From the NCBI GenBank assembly GCA_947457745.1, contig CANGWT010000060.1, positions 1 through 8,992 on the forward strand: a stretch of DNA of 8,992 bases, written 5' to 3'. Every line of letters starts with the position of its first letter. Position 1 is the stretch's first letter. The translations under genes and the position numbers were made by a program. The notes below the pieces were generated by a model. It had not been told where the DNA came from. It did no database searches and saw only the letters and a list, made by a program, of their open reading frames with translations. Origin of the DNA: Burkholderiaceae bacterium. Its GTDB lineage: Bacteria > Pseudomonadota > Gammaproteobacteria > Burkholderiales > Burkholderiaceae. Positions 1-6,430 of the stretch are shown in pieces.

Positions 1-17
1 GCAAATGATTCAGACAT
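1..17 (-). CDS. rpsA: 30S ribosomal protein S1, first codons only (partial)
   Basis: The window cuts this gene after about five and a half codons. Read on the minus strand from the ATG at 15-17 it gives M-S-E-S-F followed by GC, the first two bases of an alanine codon. Ribosomal protein S1 of proteobacteria typically begins with such a short stretch (E. coli M-T-E-S-F-A), and rpsA is the usual gene directly after cmk in this cluster. S1 binds single-stranded A/U-rich mRNA on the 30S subunit and helps initiation on messages with weak or structured Shine-Dalgarno regions. No strong Shine-Dalgarno is visible: only GTGA, eight nucleotides before the start, in an A/T-rich stretch. The call rests on five residues plus gene order, so it is good but not proven from this window. 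Confidence 0.85.
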
Positions 18-35
18 TTATATATTCACTTTGTG

Positions 36-54
36 CCGCCAGAAGGCCTGACGG
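36..54 (-). promoter_or_regulatory. rpsA leader hairpin
   Basis: In the minus-strand transcript CCGUCAG (54 to 48) pairs with CUGGCGG (42 to 36) around the five-base loop GCCUU. This is a seven-pair stem with one G-U wobble. It ends 18 nt before the rpsA ATG. Directly after it CAC-AAA-GUG (35 to 27) could form a very small second hairpin, and then comes the A/U-rich GAAUAUAUAA. No U-run follows, so it is not a terminator. E. coli rpsA is known to have a structured leader without a good Shine-Dalgarno that mediates S1 autoregulation. A similar role here is inference from position and architecture. Confidence 0.5.
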
Positions 55-62
55 GTTAGGTT

Positions 63-120
63 AAAAAAGCCCCAAGAAACACGCTAAATTAGATAATCGC
101 GTTGTAGAGTTTCTTAAGAC
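63..120 (-). terminator. Rho-independent terminator between cmk and rpsA
   Basis: In the minus-strand transcript GUCUUAAGAAAC (120 to 109) pairs along its full 12 bases with GUUUCUUGGGGC (80 to 69), using three G-U wobbles. Six uridines (68 to 63) follow immediately. The 28-nt interior can be shortened because ACGC (102 to 99) pairs with GCGU (84 to 81), leaving a bulge at 108-103 and a 14-nt loop. A stem abutting a U-tract just after the cmk stop is the classic intrinsic terminator layout. The wobble pairs and large interior suggest it may be leaky, which would leave some readthrough into rpsA. Confidence 0.75.
88..117 (-). promoter_or_regulatory. possible sigma-70 promoter for rpsA inside the terminator loop
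   Basis: On the minus strand TTAAGA (117 to 112) lies 18 bp before TCTAAT (93 to 88). These match the -35 consensus TTGACA at 4 of 6 and the -10 consensus TATAAT at 5 of 6, but the -10 lacks the important second-position A. Initiation about 7 nt downstream would give an rpsA leader of roughly 64 nt that carries the hairpin at 36-54 and lacks the 5' arm of the terminator. This is the best candidate I found in the 143-nt gap, but it is weak. The real rpsA promoter may instead lie inside cmk, as in E. coli. Confidence 0.25.
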
Positions 121-160
121 ACCAAAACAACATCTACTACTGTTTACTACCCACCAAAAA

Positions 161-823
161 TTAAGCTGTTTTTGATTGATACCAATCTAAAACCGTCTCA
201 ACTGCTTGATCTATCGACAATTCCGATGTTTCCAGCACTTTGGCGCCGTCTGCGACCAACAAAGGAGCGGCACCTCGACTACTGTCTCTGGCATCGCGTT
301 CTTGCAAGTCATGCAACAAGTCCTCTAGTTTAGCAGAAATTCCCTTAGCTATCAATTGCTTATACCGTCGTTCAGCCCTAGCCTCAGCTGTTGCCGTTAG
401 GAAAACTTTCAAAACAGCATCGGGAAATATCACGCTTGCCATGTCGCGACCATCGGCAACCAAGCCCGGAGCCGACCTAAAACCATGCTGAACGCCCACT
501 AAAGCCTGCCTAACCTCTGGATGCACCGCAATTGCAGAAGCACGCAAACCAATGCTTTCCGTACGTATGGCATCCGTCACATTTTCCGAATTGAGCAAAA
601 TTTGGCCATTTTTGAAGGAAATCACTAGTTTTTTAGCCAAAATCCCCAGTTCCAGGCCATTTTGAGGGTCAACGGATGCTTTTTGACTCCCCAGGGCAAC
701 GAGTCGGTAGAGCGCTCCACTATCTAGATAATGAAAACCCAACTTTTCAGCTACTAGAGAGGCGACCGTTCCCTTGCCAGAGGCAGTGGGACCATCTATA
801 GCGATAACGGGAGGCAAATTCAT
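161..823 (-). CDS. cmk: cytidylate kinase
   Basis: Cytosolic CMP/dCMP kinase, transferring the gamma-phosphate of ATP to CMP or dCMP for RNA and DNA precursor supply. At 220 residues from the ATG it has the usual length of the bacterial family. The P-loop G-P-T-A-S-G-K-G-T is at residues 11-19. The CMP-site segment L-D-S-G-A-L-Y-R is at 33-40, D-G-R-D-M is at 124-128, and the lid stretch E-R-D-A-R-D-S-S-R is at 175-183, all as in E. coli Cmk. A TTG codon sits directly before the ATG (824-826), so a one-residue-longer start is possible. I chose the ATG because it is the stronger codon and AGAAG lies nine bases upstream. It follows aroA by 12 nt and is the last gene before the terminator. It ends in TAA. 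Confidence 0.97.
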   Translation of the reverse strand: MNLPPVIAIDGPTASGKGTVASLVAEKLGFHYLDSGALYRLVALGSQKASVDPQNGLELGILAKKLVISFKNGQILLNSENVTDAIRTESIGLRASAIAVHPEVRQALVGVQHGFRSAPGLVADGRDMASVIFPDAVLKVFLTATAEARAERRYKQLIAKGISAKLEDLLHDLQERDARDSSRGAAPLLVADGAKVLETSELSIDQAVETVLDWYQSKTA

Positions 824-835
824 CAAAAGCGACTT

Positions 836-2164
836 CTAGGAGACGATCTTTGCAAACTCTGCAAAGTAACTTGGAAAGGTTTTAGCAACACAGTTGGGAT
901 CATTGATCTTGAGCGTATTGGGTCCAAAAGTGGCTAATGAGAAGCACATGGCCATGCGATGGTCATCATAAGTATCGATACCCTCAGCAGGAGACTTCCA
1001 ATCAGAAACAGACGATGGCGCTTGAACTACGATGTAATCAGTGCCCTCCTCAACGAGAGCTCCAACTTTTTTCAGCTCCTTAGCCATTGCCGCAATACGA
1101 TCAGTTTCTTTCACGCGCCAACTAGCAATATTGTTTAAGCGAGTCGGACCATCAGCAAATAATGCAGCAACAGCTAAAGTCATGGCCGCATCCGGAATTT
1201 CTGTGCAATCAATCGTGATGCCATTAAGCTTACCATTGACATTCTTAACGCCAGCAACTTCAATCCAATCCTGCCCGGAAGAAATCTTTGCACCCATTAA
1301 TGAGAGTGCATCAGCAAAAGCCACATCACCTTGAATACTCTCGCTACCAACACCCAAAACGCGCACTGGTCCACCACCAATTGCACCAAGTGCTAAGAAG
1401 TAAGAAGCAGAAGATGCGTCACCCTCAACCGATAAGACCCCAGGGCTTTGATATACCGCAGCAGAAGTCTTGGCGGGAATTACAAACGACTGTGTGTCAG
1501 GGCAAGCCACTTTGACGCCAAAGCGCGCCATCAGCTTGAGCGTGATATCGATGTAGGGGCGAGAAATCAACTCACCAATGACCTCAATCCTCACTGGCTC
1601 TTTTGCTACCAGAGGTAATGCCATCAACAAGGCGGTCAGGAACTGACTAGAAACATCGCCGCGCACCTTTACAACATCTTTGATTTCAATATCAGCCGCA
1701 AGGATCTTAATAGGCGGGTAGCCCTCTTGTAATTCGTAATCAATCTTTGCGCCGACTTGTCGCAATCCATCCACCAGATCCCGAATAGGACGCTCATGCA
1801 TCCGTGGTACACCAGACAAACGGTAGTTACCGCCCTGCATTGCTAAAGCCGCTGTTAGGGGACGAATAGCTGTACCTGCATTACCCATGAAGAGATCTGC
1901 ATTTTGTATCGGGAACTTCCCACCGCAACCTTCAACCACACAAACTTTGTCAGCTTGATCACTTACCAATAAGCCCAGCTGGCGAAGCGCATTGCGCATC
2001 ACCTGGGTATCATCAGCATCCAGTAAATTTTTGAGGGTTGTTGTGCCTGAAGACAAGGCTGCTAATAACAAAGCGCGATTTGAAATACTTTTTGATCCAG
2101 GTAAAACAATCGAGCCTTGTGCTCGTTTGAATGGTCCAAGCTCAATATCTGGTAACCCACTCAT
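836..2164 (-). CDS. aroA: 3-phosphoshikimate 1-carboxyvinyltransferase (EPSP synthase)
   Basis: Sixth step of the shikimate pathway: shikimate-3-phosphate plus phosphoenolpyruvate gives EPSP and phosphate. The 442 residues (from ATG) cover both inverted alpha/beta domains. Visible are L-P-G-S-K-S-I-S-N-R at 21-30 (K25, S26 and R30 contact substrate), G-N-A-G-T-A-I-R-P at 94-102, I-P-D-A-A-M-T at 323-329 with the catalytic aspartate D325, R-V-K-E-T-D-R at 350-356 with E353, and A-K-T-F-P with K428. The G-N-A-G-T-A-x-R-P stretch is that of ordinary class I, glyphosate-sensitive enzymes. The ATG overlaps the tyrA TGA by one base (TGATG). A TTG just before it would extend the protein by one residue and make a four-base overlap. 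No good Shine-Dalgarno is seen, so coupling to tyrA translation is likely. In Pseudomonas the equivalent genes are fused; here they are separate. Confidence 0.98.
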   Translation of the reverse strand: MSGLPDIELGPFKRAQGSIVLPGSKSISNRALLLAALSSGTTTLKNLLDADDTQVMRNALRQLGLLVSDQADKVCVVEGCGGKFPIQNADLFMGNAGTAIRPLTAALAMQGGNYRLSGVPRMHERPIRDLVDGLRQVGAKIDYELQEGYPPIKILAADIEIKDVVKVRGDVSSQFLTALLMALPLVAKEPVRIEVIGELISRPYIDITLKLMARFGVKVACPDTQSFVIPAKTSAAVYQSPGVLSVEGDASSASYFLALGAIGGGPVRVLGVGSESIQGDVAFADALSLMGAKISSGQDWIEVAGVKNVNGKLNGITIDCTEIPDAAMTLAVAALFADGPTRLNNIASWRVKETDRIAAMAKELKKVGALVEEGTDYIVVQAPSSVSDWKSPAEGIDTYDDHRMAMCFSLATFGPNTLKINDPNCVAKTFPSYFAEFAKIVS

Positions 2165-3045
2165 CAAAGCACATCCAAATCTTGACGTGCTTTACTTGCC
2201 TTATTAAATAATTTCTCCAAGCCTGCACCATCATTGTCGGCAATCAATTTACGCATGTGATTGACGATGAGTAGATATTGATCGAGTTCTTTTATAACTG
2301 CCGTGCGATTACCCAAACAAATATCTCGCCACATCTCGGGACTCGAGGCAGCGATGCGCGTGAAATCTTTAAAACCCGCACCCACATGACTGAGCTTTTG
2401 ATCAGCGTCTTCAGAATTCACTACGCTTGCCATTAAGGCGTAAGACAGAATATGTGGCAAATGAGAAACTGCTGCGTAGATCGCATCATGCTGAACACAA
2501 GAAATCTGTTTAACAACAGAGCCAACTGACTGCCAAAAGCCCTCGATTAAATCGGTGTCTTGGGGAGAATTTTCTTGTAGGGGGCAAATAATGGTTTGCT
2601 TGCCTTCGAAGAGGTCAGCTTTTGCAGCGCTAGCACCATGTTGCGCACCACCGGCAATCGGGTGTGCCGGCACAAACTGACAGGCTTTTTTTCCCAAGAC
2701 TTCTTTGGCGGCCAAAATCACATCGCCCTTAGTACTGCCAGCATCCGTAATCATTGTTCTGGATTCAAGATGAGGTTCGATAGCTTCAAAGGCCGCGCGC
2801 ATCTGCGCCACGGGCATACACAACACAATCACGTCAGATTGCTTGGCTGCCTCAACCAAGTCGACTGCAGCATCTATGGCCCCCATCTTGAGAGCTTGAT
2901 CTAGATTCGGAGCGCTACGACCTACACCCAAGACCTTATTAACCACGCCCGCTTTTTTTAATGCCAGACCTAAAGAAGCACCAATGAGACCAACACCAAC
3001 AATCGCGACGGTACCGTAATTACTAGATGGATTAATGATGGCCAT
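2164..3045 (-). CDS. tyrA: prephenate/arogenate dehydrogenase (TyrA family)
   Basis: Oxidative decarboxylation of prephenate to 4-hydroxyphenylpyruvate, or of arogenate to tyrosine. It is a 293-residue single-domain-type TyrA with no chorismate mutase and no C-terminal ACT domain. The Rossmann motif G-V-G-L-I-G is at 17-22, H-P-I-A-G-G at 128-133, S-H-L-P-H at 194-198 and F-K-D-F-T-R at 225-230. These are the histidines and arginine expected in the active site. The end of the second beta strand reads G-V-G-R (40-43) with no acidic residue, which is more like NADP-using than NAD-using members. Substrate choice cannot be read from sequence here. The gene starts 32 nt after hisC. The only start consistent with the Rossmann fold is the ATG at 3043-3045, and the A/T-rich spacer lacks a proper Shine-Dalgarno. 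Its TGA overlaps the aroA ATG. Confidence 0.95.
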   Translation of the reverse strand: MAIINPSSNYGTVAIVGVGLIGASLGLALKKAGVVNKVLGVGRSAPNLDQALKMGAIDAAVDLVEAAKQSDVIVLCMPVAQMRAAFEAIEPHLESRTMITDAGSTKGDVILAAKEVLGKKACQFVPAHPIAGGAQHGASAAKADLFEGKQTIICPLQENSPQDTDLIEGFWQSVGSVVKQISCVQHDAIYAAVSHLPHILSYALMASVVNSEDADQKLSHVGAGFKDFTRIAASSPEMWRDICLGNRTAVIKELDQYLLIVNHMRKLIADNDGAGLEKLFNKASKARQDLDVL

Positions 3046-3077
3046 TGACTTATGAAATTTGTTTATTTGACCTTGGA

Positions 3078-4208
3078 TTACTGCTGCGCCAAAATATCTT
3101 TAAGGGCGTCAATAAAGGCTGCATTCTCTTCAGGTAAGCCGATGGAGATACGCAACCATTGTGGCAAACCGTAATTGCCAACTGGGCGAACAATAATGCC
3201 GCGCTTAAGCAGCTCTAAATTAATGCGAGCACCAGCACCATCATCCTCACCTACTTTCACCAACACAAAGTTGCCGGCCGATGGAAGATAAGTTAATCCA
3301 AGCGCATCAAATGCTTGCGTCAGCTGAACTAAACCAGCGCGATTCAATTCAAAGCCTTGCTGCAAGAAAGCAGAATCCTGAAATGCTGCGATCGCTGCTG
3401 CTTGCGCCAGGCTATTGACGTTAAATGGCTGACGAATACGATTGAGTAAATCCGTCAAGGCAGGCTGAGCCACGCCATATCCAATTCGTAAACCTGCCAA
3501 ACCATACGCTTTAGAGAAACTGCGTGACAAGATCATATTTGGGAAACGTTTGACCCAGGCAATAGCGTCATAGCGCTGCTCTGGGGTGAGGTACTCGTTA
3601 TAAGCCTCATCCAATACGACCACTACATGAGCAGGCACAGCCATTAAGAAATTTTCGATCTCTTTAGCGCTTAGGTAACTGCCAGTCGGATTATTTGGGT
3701 TAGCTACAAACACTAACTTAGCTTTATCACCTGCTGCTTTAACTGCTTGCAGCATGGCAGGCAAATCATGGCCATACATTTCAGTTGCAGCCACTTCAAT
3801 CGCCTTGGCGCCAACAGCTTGTGTCGCTAATGGATAAACCGCAAAGGCATGTTTAGAGAAAATCACCTCATCGCCAGCTTGAGCTACTGCGCGTGCAGCC
3901 AACTCCAAAATATCGTTACTACCATTGCCTAAGGTAATCCAATCCGCTGGAATACCTAAACGCGTTGACAAAACATTCTTTAATTCAAAACCATTAGAGT
4001 CTGGATAGCGGCCCAAGTCACTCGCAGCCTTGAGCATCGCGTCTTGCGCCGACTTTGGCATACCCAATGGATTTTCATTGGAAGCCAACTTCACGATCTT
4101 GTTTTCATCAAGGCCATATTCACGCGCAACTTCACTAATAGGGCGCCCGCCAACATAGGGTGCTATCGCATGGATATGCTTTAAACCGATATTAGATTTT
4201 GATGTCAT
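3078..4208 (-). CDS. hisC: histidinol-phosphate/aromatic aminotransferase (HisC2 type)
   Basis: PLP-dependent fold type I aminotransferase of the HisC family, 376 residues. Seen are the N-terminal L-A-S-N-E-N-P-L-G (41-49), G-N-G-S-N-D at 94-99, A-N-P-N-N-P-T-G at 169-176, D-E-A-Y at 200-203, the PLP lysine K233 in S-F-S-K-A-Y-G-L-A-G-L-R, and the substrate arginine region W-L-R-I-S-I-G at 351-357 (R353). By sequence it could act in histidine synthesis. Its place between pheA and tyrA, away from any his gene, argues for a main role as the aromatic aminotransferase (phenylpyruvate, hydroxyphenylpyruvate or prephenate as amino acceptor), as proposed for hisC copies in this type of cluster. A second copy in a his operon is therefore expected elsewhere in the genome (inference). 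The ATG overlaps the pheA TGA by four bases (ATGA) and lacks a Shine-Dalgarno, so it is probably translated by reinitiation. Confidence 0.93.
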   Translation of the reverse strand: MTSKSNIGLKHIHAIAPYVGGRPISEVAREYGLDENKIVKLASNENPLGMPKSAQDAMLKAASDLGRYPDSNGFELKNVLSTRLGIPADWITLGNGSNDILELAARAVAQAGDEVIFSKHAFAVYPLATQAVGAKAIEVAATEMYGHDLPAMLQAVKAAGDKAKLVFVANPNNPTGSYLSAKEIENFLMAVPAHVVVVLDEAYNEYLTPEQRYDAIAWVKRFPNMILSRSFSKAYGLAGLRIGYGVAQPALTDLLNRIRQPFNVNSLAQAAAIAAFQDSAFLQQGFELNRAGLVQLTQAFDALGLTYLPSAGNFVLVKVGEDDGAGARINLELLKRGIIVRPVGNYGLPQWLRISIGLPEENAAFIDALKDILAQQ

Positions 4209-5299
4209 GCTGAGTGAGGATATGAGCCGAGATTTTTATAAAAGGCAGCAGACATTTTTAACTCTTCCAAGGCTTTGGCTACTTTTGCATCTTCAGCATG
4301 CCCTGCTACATCAATATAGAAGTGGTACTCCCAAGTTCCCTTGCGAGCAGGGCGAGATTCAAAGCGATTCATGGAAACGCCATGCTTAGCCAAGGGCTCT
4401 AGTAAACGATGCACAGCACCTGGTTGGTTATCTACTGATAGCACCAGAGATGTTTGATCTTTGCCGGTAGGCTGACATTCATAAGTCCCGACCACAACAA
4501 AGCGGGTACGGTTGTGTGGATCATCCTGAATTTGTGCGGCTACTGCCTGTAATCCATAAGCTTCTTGCGCGGGGTCCCCAGCAATCGCCGCTAAAGTCGG
4601 ATCATTTGCAGCCATACGAGCAGCCTCAGCATTACTACTAACTGCCTGACGCTTCAGATGAGGAGCATGCAAACTCAACCATTGCTGACATTGCGCTAAA
4701 GCTTGGGCGTGAGCACAAACCGTAGTCACGCCATCTAAACTACCGCTCTTAGTTAAAAGATGGTGACGAATAGGCAATACCACTTCACCGCTAATCCGCA
4801 TCGGAGAATCTAGCAGCAAATCCAAGGTTCTTGAAATCGCACCCTCACTAGAATTTTCTACAGGCACGACACCAAACTGAGCCGCGCCCTTCTCTACCGC
4901 CTTAAATACCTCATCCAAACTGTTGCAAGGAAGACCAGCAATCGAGTGGCCAAAATAGCTTTGAGCAGCTTGCTCTGAAAATGTTCCTGCTGGTCCAAGA
5001 TAGGCAATCGTCTGGCGAGCCTCTAAGGCACGGCAAGCCGACATCACCTCACGCCAAATTGCCGCAATACCATCAGGCAACAACGGACCCTTGCTGAGCT
5101 CCTGTAAGCGCGCAACAACTTGACGCTCACGCTCCGGTCTAAAAACGGGTGATGAAAACCCACCTTTAATATGACCGACCTCTTGAGCAGCTTTTGCACG
5201 CTGTGATAACAAATCCAAAATCTGCGCATCCAGGGCATCGATTTTGTCGCGGATTGGCGCTAGGCGCTGTTCTTCGGCACTCTGGTCTTTGGAGCTCAT
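4205..5299 (-). CDS. pheA: bifunctional chorismate mutase/prephenate dehydratase (P-protein)
   Basis: Converts chorismate to prephenate and then to phenylpyruvate, committing carbon to phenylalanine. The 364 residues hold three domains. An AroQ chorismate mutase spans about 12-92, with R17, R34, K45, R57 and E58 at catalytic positions; the position of E. coli D48 is R54, as in Pseudomonas-type P-proteins. The prephenate dehydratase spans about 97-273, starting A-Y-L-G-P-A-G-T-F-S and ending with the T-R-F motif at 265-267. A C-terminal ACT domain (about 284-360) carries G-A-V at 294-296 and E-S-R-P at 314-317. The ESRP and GALV-like motifs form the Phe-binding site of E. coli PheA, so feedback inhibition by Phe is expected. 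The ATG overlaps the serC TAA by one base. No leader-peptide attenuator is visible; control is probably allosteric. Confidence 0.97.
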   Translation of the reverse strand: MSSKDQSAEEQRLAPIRDKIDALDAQILDLLSQRAKAAQEVGHIKGGFSSPVFRPERERQVVARLQELSKGPLLPDGIAAIWREVMSACRALEARQTIAYLGPAGTFSEQAAQSYFGHSIAGLPCNSLDEVFKAVEKGAAQFGVVPVENSSEGAISRTLDLLLDSPMRISGEVVLPIRHHLLTKSGSLDGVTTVCAHAQALAQCQQWLSLHAPHLKRQAVSSNAEAARMAANDPTLAAIAGDPAQEAYGLQAVAAQIQDDPHNRTRFVVVGTYECQPTGKDQTSLVLSVDNQPGAVHRLLEPLAKHGVSMNRFESRPARKGTWEYHFYIDVAGHAEDAKVAKALEELKMSAAFYKNLGSYPHSA

Positions 5300-6396
5300 T
5301 AAGCACGCCTTTCAAAGTCACGCATAAATTCCACCAAGGCCTTGACGCCCTCCAGTGGCATTGCGTTGTAAATACTAGCGCGCATACCACCTGCCGCCTT
5401 GTGGCCGCGCAAGGCAACAAAGCCTGCTGCATTGGATTGCTCGAGGAACTGGGCGTTTAAATTTTCATCCTTCAGGAAGAATGTGACATTCATTCTGGAG
5501 CGATATTCTTTTGTAACGCGATTCTCATACAAACTACTCTCATCCAAGAATTTATAGAGCAAATCTGCTTTTTCTTGATTGCATTTCTCAATCGCTTTTA
5601 CACCGCCCTGCTTGAGCAACCACTTAAAGCCCAGTCCAGCCATATAAATCGAGAAAGTAGGCGGTGTATTTAACATGGAGTCAGTTACTGCTTGTTTAGA
5701 CCAGTCCCAAATCGATGGGGTAATTTTCATACTGTGCCCCATCAGATCTTTGCGTACGATCACAATCGTAACGCCGGATGGGCCAATATTTTTTTGTGCC
5801 CCGCCAAACCAGACACCACACTTTGTGACATCGATTTTTCTAGATAGGATATTGCTAGAAATATCCGCAACCAAGAGCCTTCCATTGACATCGGGTACAT
5901 CTGGAAACTCTACGCCACCAATGGTTTCATTCGCACAGTAATGAACGTAAGCAGCATCATCAGATAGCTGCCATGAAGACCTAGCGGGAATCGTATTAAA
6001 TTTTTCGGATGCGGAGGATGCGACTAAATGAGCTAGGCCATACTTATCCGCTTCTTTATAAGATTTTTCTGACCAAACCCCAGTTACTAAGAAATCTGCC
6101 TTGGGGCCACTCTTGGCTAAAGACATCAGGTTCATTGGGATGGCAGCATTCTGTCCTAATCCACCACCTTGAAGCATCAATATTTCATAAGAGTCAGGAA
6201 TGTCCATGAGGGAACGTAAGTCTTGCAACACTTCCTCATATAGGGCCATAAACTCTTTACCCCGATGACTCACTTCCATGACGCTGGCGCCCAAGCCTTG
6301 CCAATTCAACATCTCTGCAGCAGCCTGTTTTAATACCTCTTCAGGCAAGGTAGCAGGCCCCGCAGCGAAATTGAAAATGCGGCGGTCAAACGTCAT
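5299..6396 (-). CDS. serC: phosphoserine aminotransferase
   Basis: PLP-dependent class V aminotransferase. It makes O-phosphoserine from 3-phosphohydroxypyruvate and glutamate, and also 4-phosphohydroxythreonine in the DXP-dependent vitamin B6 pathway. At 365 residues it has the standard length. It begins R-I-F-N-F-A-A-G-P-A (6-15), has Q-G-G-G-L-G-Q at 76-82, W-Q-L-S-D-D-A-A-Y at 142-150 and N-E-T-I-G-G at 156-161. The Schiff-base lysine is K202 in G-G-A-Q-K-N-I-G-P. The conserved tail G-G-M-R-A-S-I-Y-N-A-M-P runs 336-347. The start is fixed by the N-terminal strand that matches E. coli SerC. It follows gyrA by 31 nt. The nearest purine-rich site, AAGG, is about 14 nt from the ATG and partly in a hairpin stem, so initiation signals are poor. 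PheA begins within its stop codon. Confidence 0.97.
   Translation of the reverse strand: MTFDRRIFNFAAGPATLPEEVLKQAAAEMLNWQGLGASVMEVSHRGKEFMALYEEVLQDLRSLMDIPDSYEILMLQGGGLGQNAAIPMNLMSLAKSGPKADFLVTGVWSEKSYKEADKYGLAHLVASSASEKFNTIPARSSWQLSDDAAYVHYCANETIGGVEFPDVPDVNGRLLVADISSNILSRKIDVTKCGVWFGGAQKNIGPSGVTIVIVRKDLMGHSMKITPSIWDWSKQAVTDSMLNTPPTFSIYMAGLGFKWLLKQGGVKAIEKCNQEKADLLYKFLDESSLYENRVTKEYRSRMNVTFFLKDENLNAQFLEQSNAAGFVALRGHKAAGGMRASIYNAMPLEGVKALVEFMRDFERRA
5308..5312 (-). promoter_or_regulatory. pheA ribosome binding site
   Basis: AAAGG on the minus strand sits eight nucleotides before the pheA ATG, inside the last codons of serC. It is the only well-spaced Shine-Dalgarno-like site I see among the downstream cistrons, and it supports the start at 5297-5299 together with the TAATG overlap. 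Confidence 0.6.
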
Positions 6397-6403
6397 AATG
6401 AGT

Positions 6404-6430
6404 TAATTGGCCTTGTATGAATGCCAATTA
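6404..6430 (-). promoter_or_regulatory. hairpin at the gyrA-serC junction
   Basis: In the minus-strand transcript UAAUUGGC (6430 to 6423) pairs perfectly over eight bases with GCCAAUUA (6411 to 6404) around an 11-nt loop. The 5' arm begins with the gyrA UAA stop codon, and the 3' arm ends seven nt before the serC AUG. No U-tract follows, so it is not an intrinsic terminator. It could affect serC initiation, mRNA processing or 3' protection of gyrA mRNA; none of these is shown by the sequence. Confidence 0.5.

Noticed and set aside
18..26. TATATA just before the rpsA start as a -10 box
   Set aside because: It is only a few bases from the ATG, so initiation there would begin inside the coding sequence. 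An A/U-rich ribosome-binding region is the better reading.
661..680. TTGACC within cmk as the -35 of an internal rpsA promoter
   Set aside because: No acceptable -10 hexamer occurs at 16-18 bp spacing downstream. An rpsA promoter inside cmk is known in E. coli, but I cannot locate one here.
5166..5460. Overlapping 88-codon open frames on both strands around the serC-pheA junction
   Set aside because: Both sit across the conserved ends of serC and pheA in other frames, with no recognisable motif and no better start signals. They are chance open frames.
6397..6427. Terminator between gyrA and serC
   Set aside because: The hairpin there has no U-tract after it and the serC ATG follows within seven bases, so intrinsic termination is not supported.
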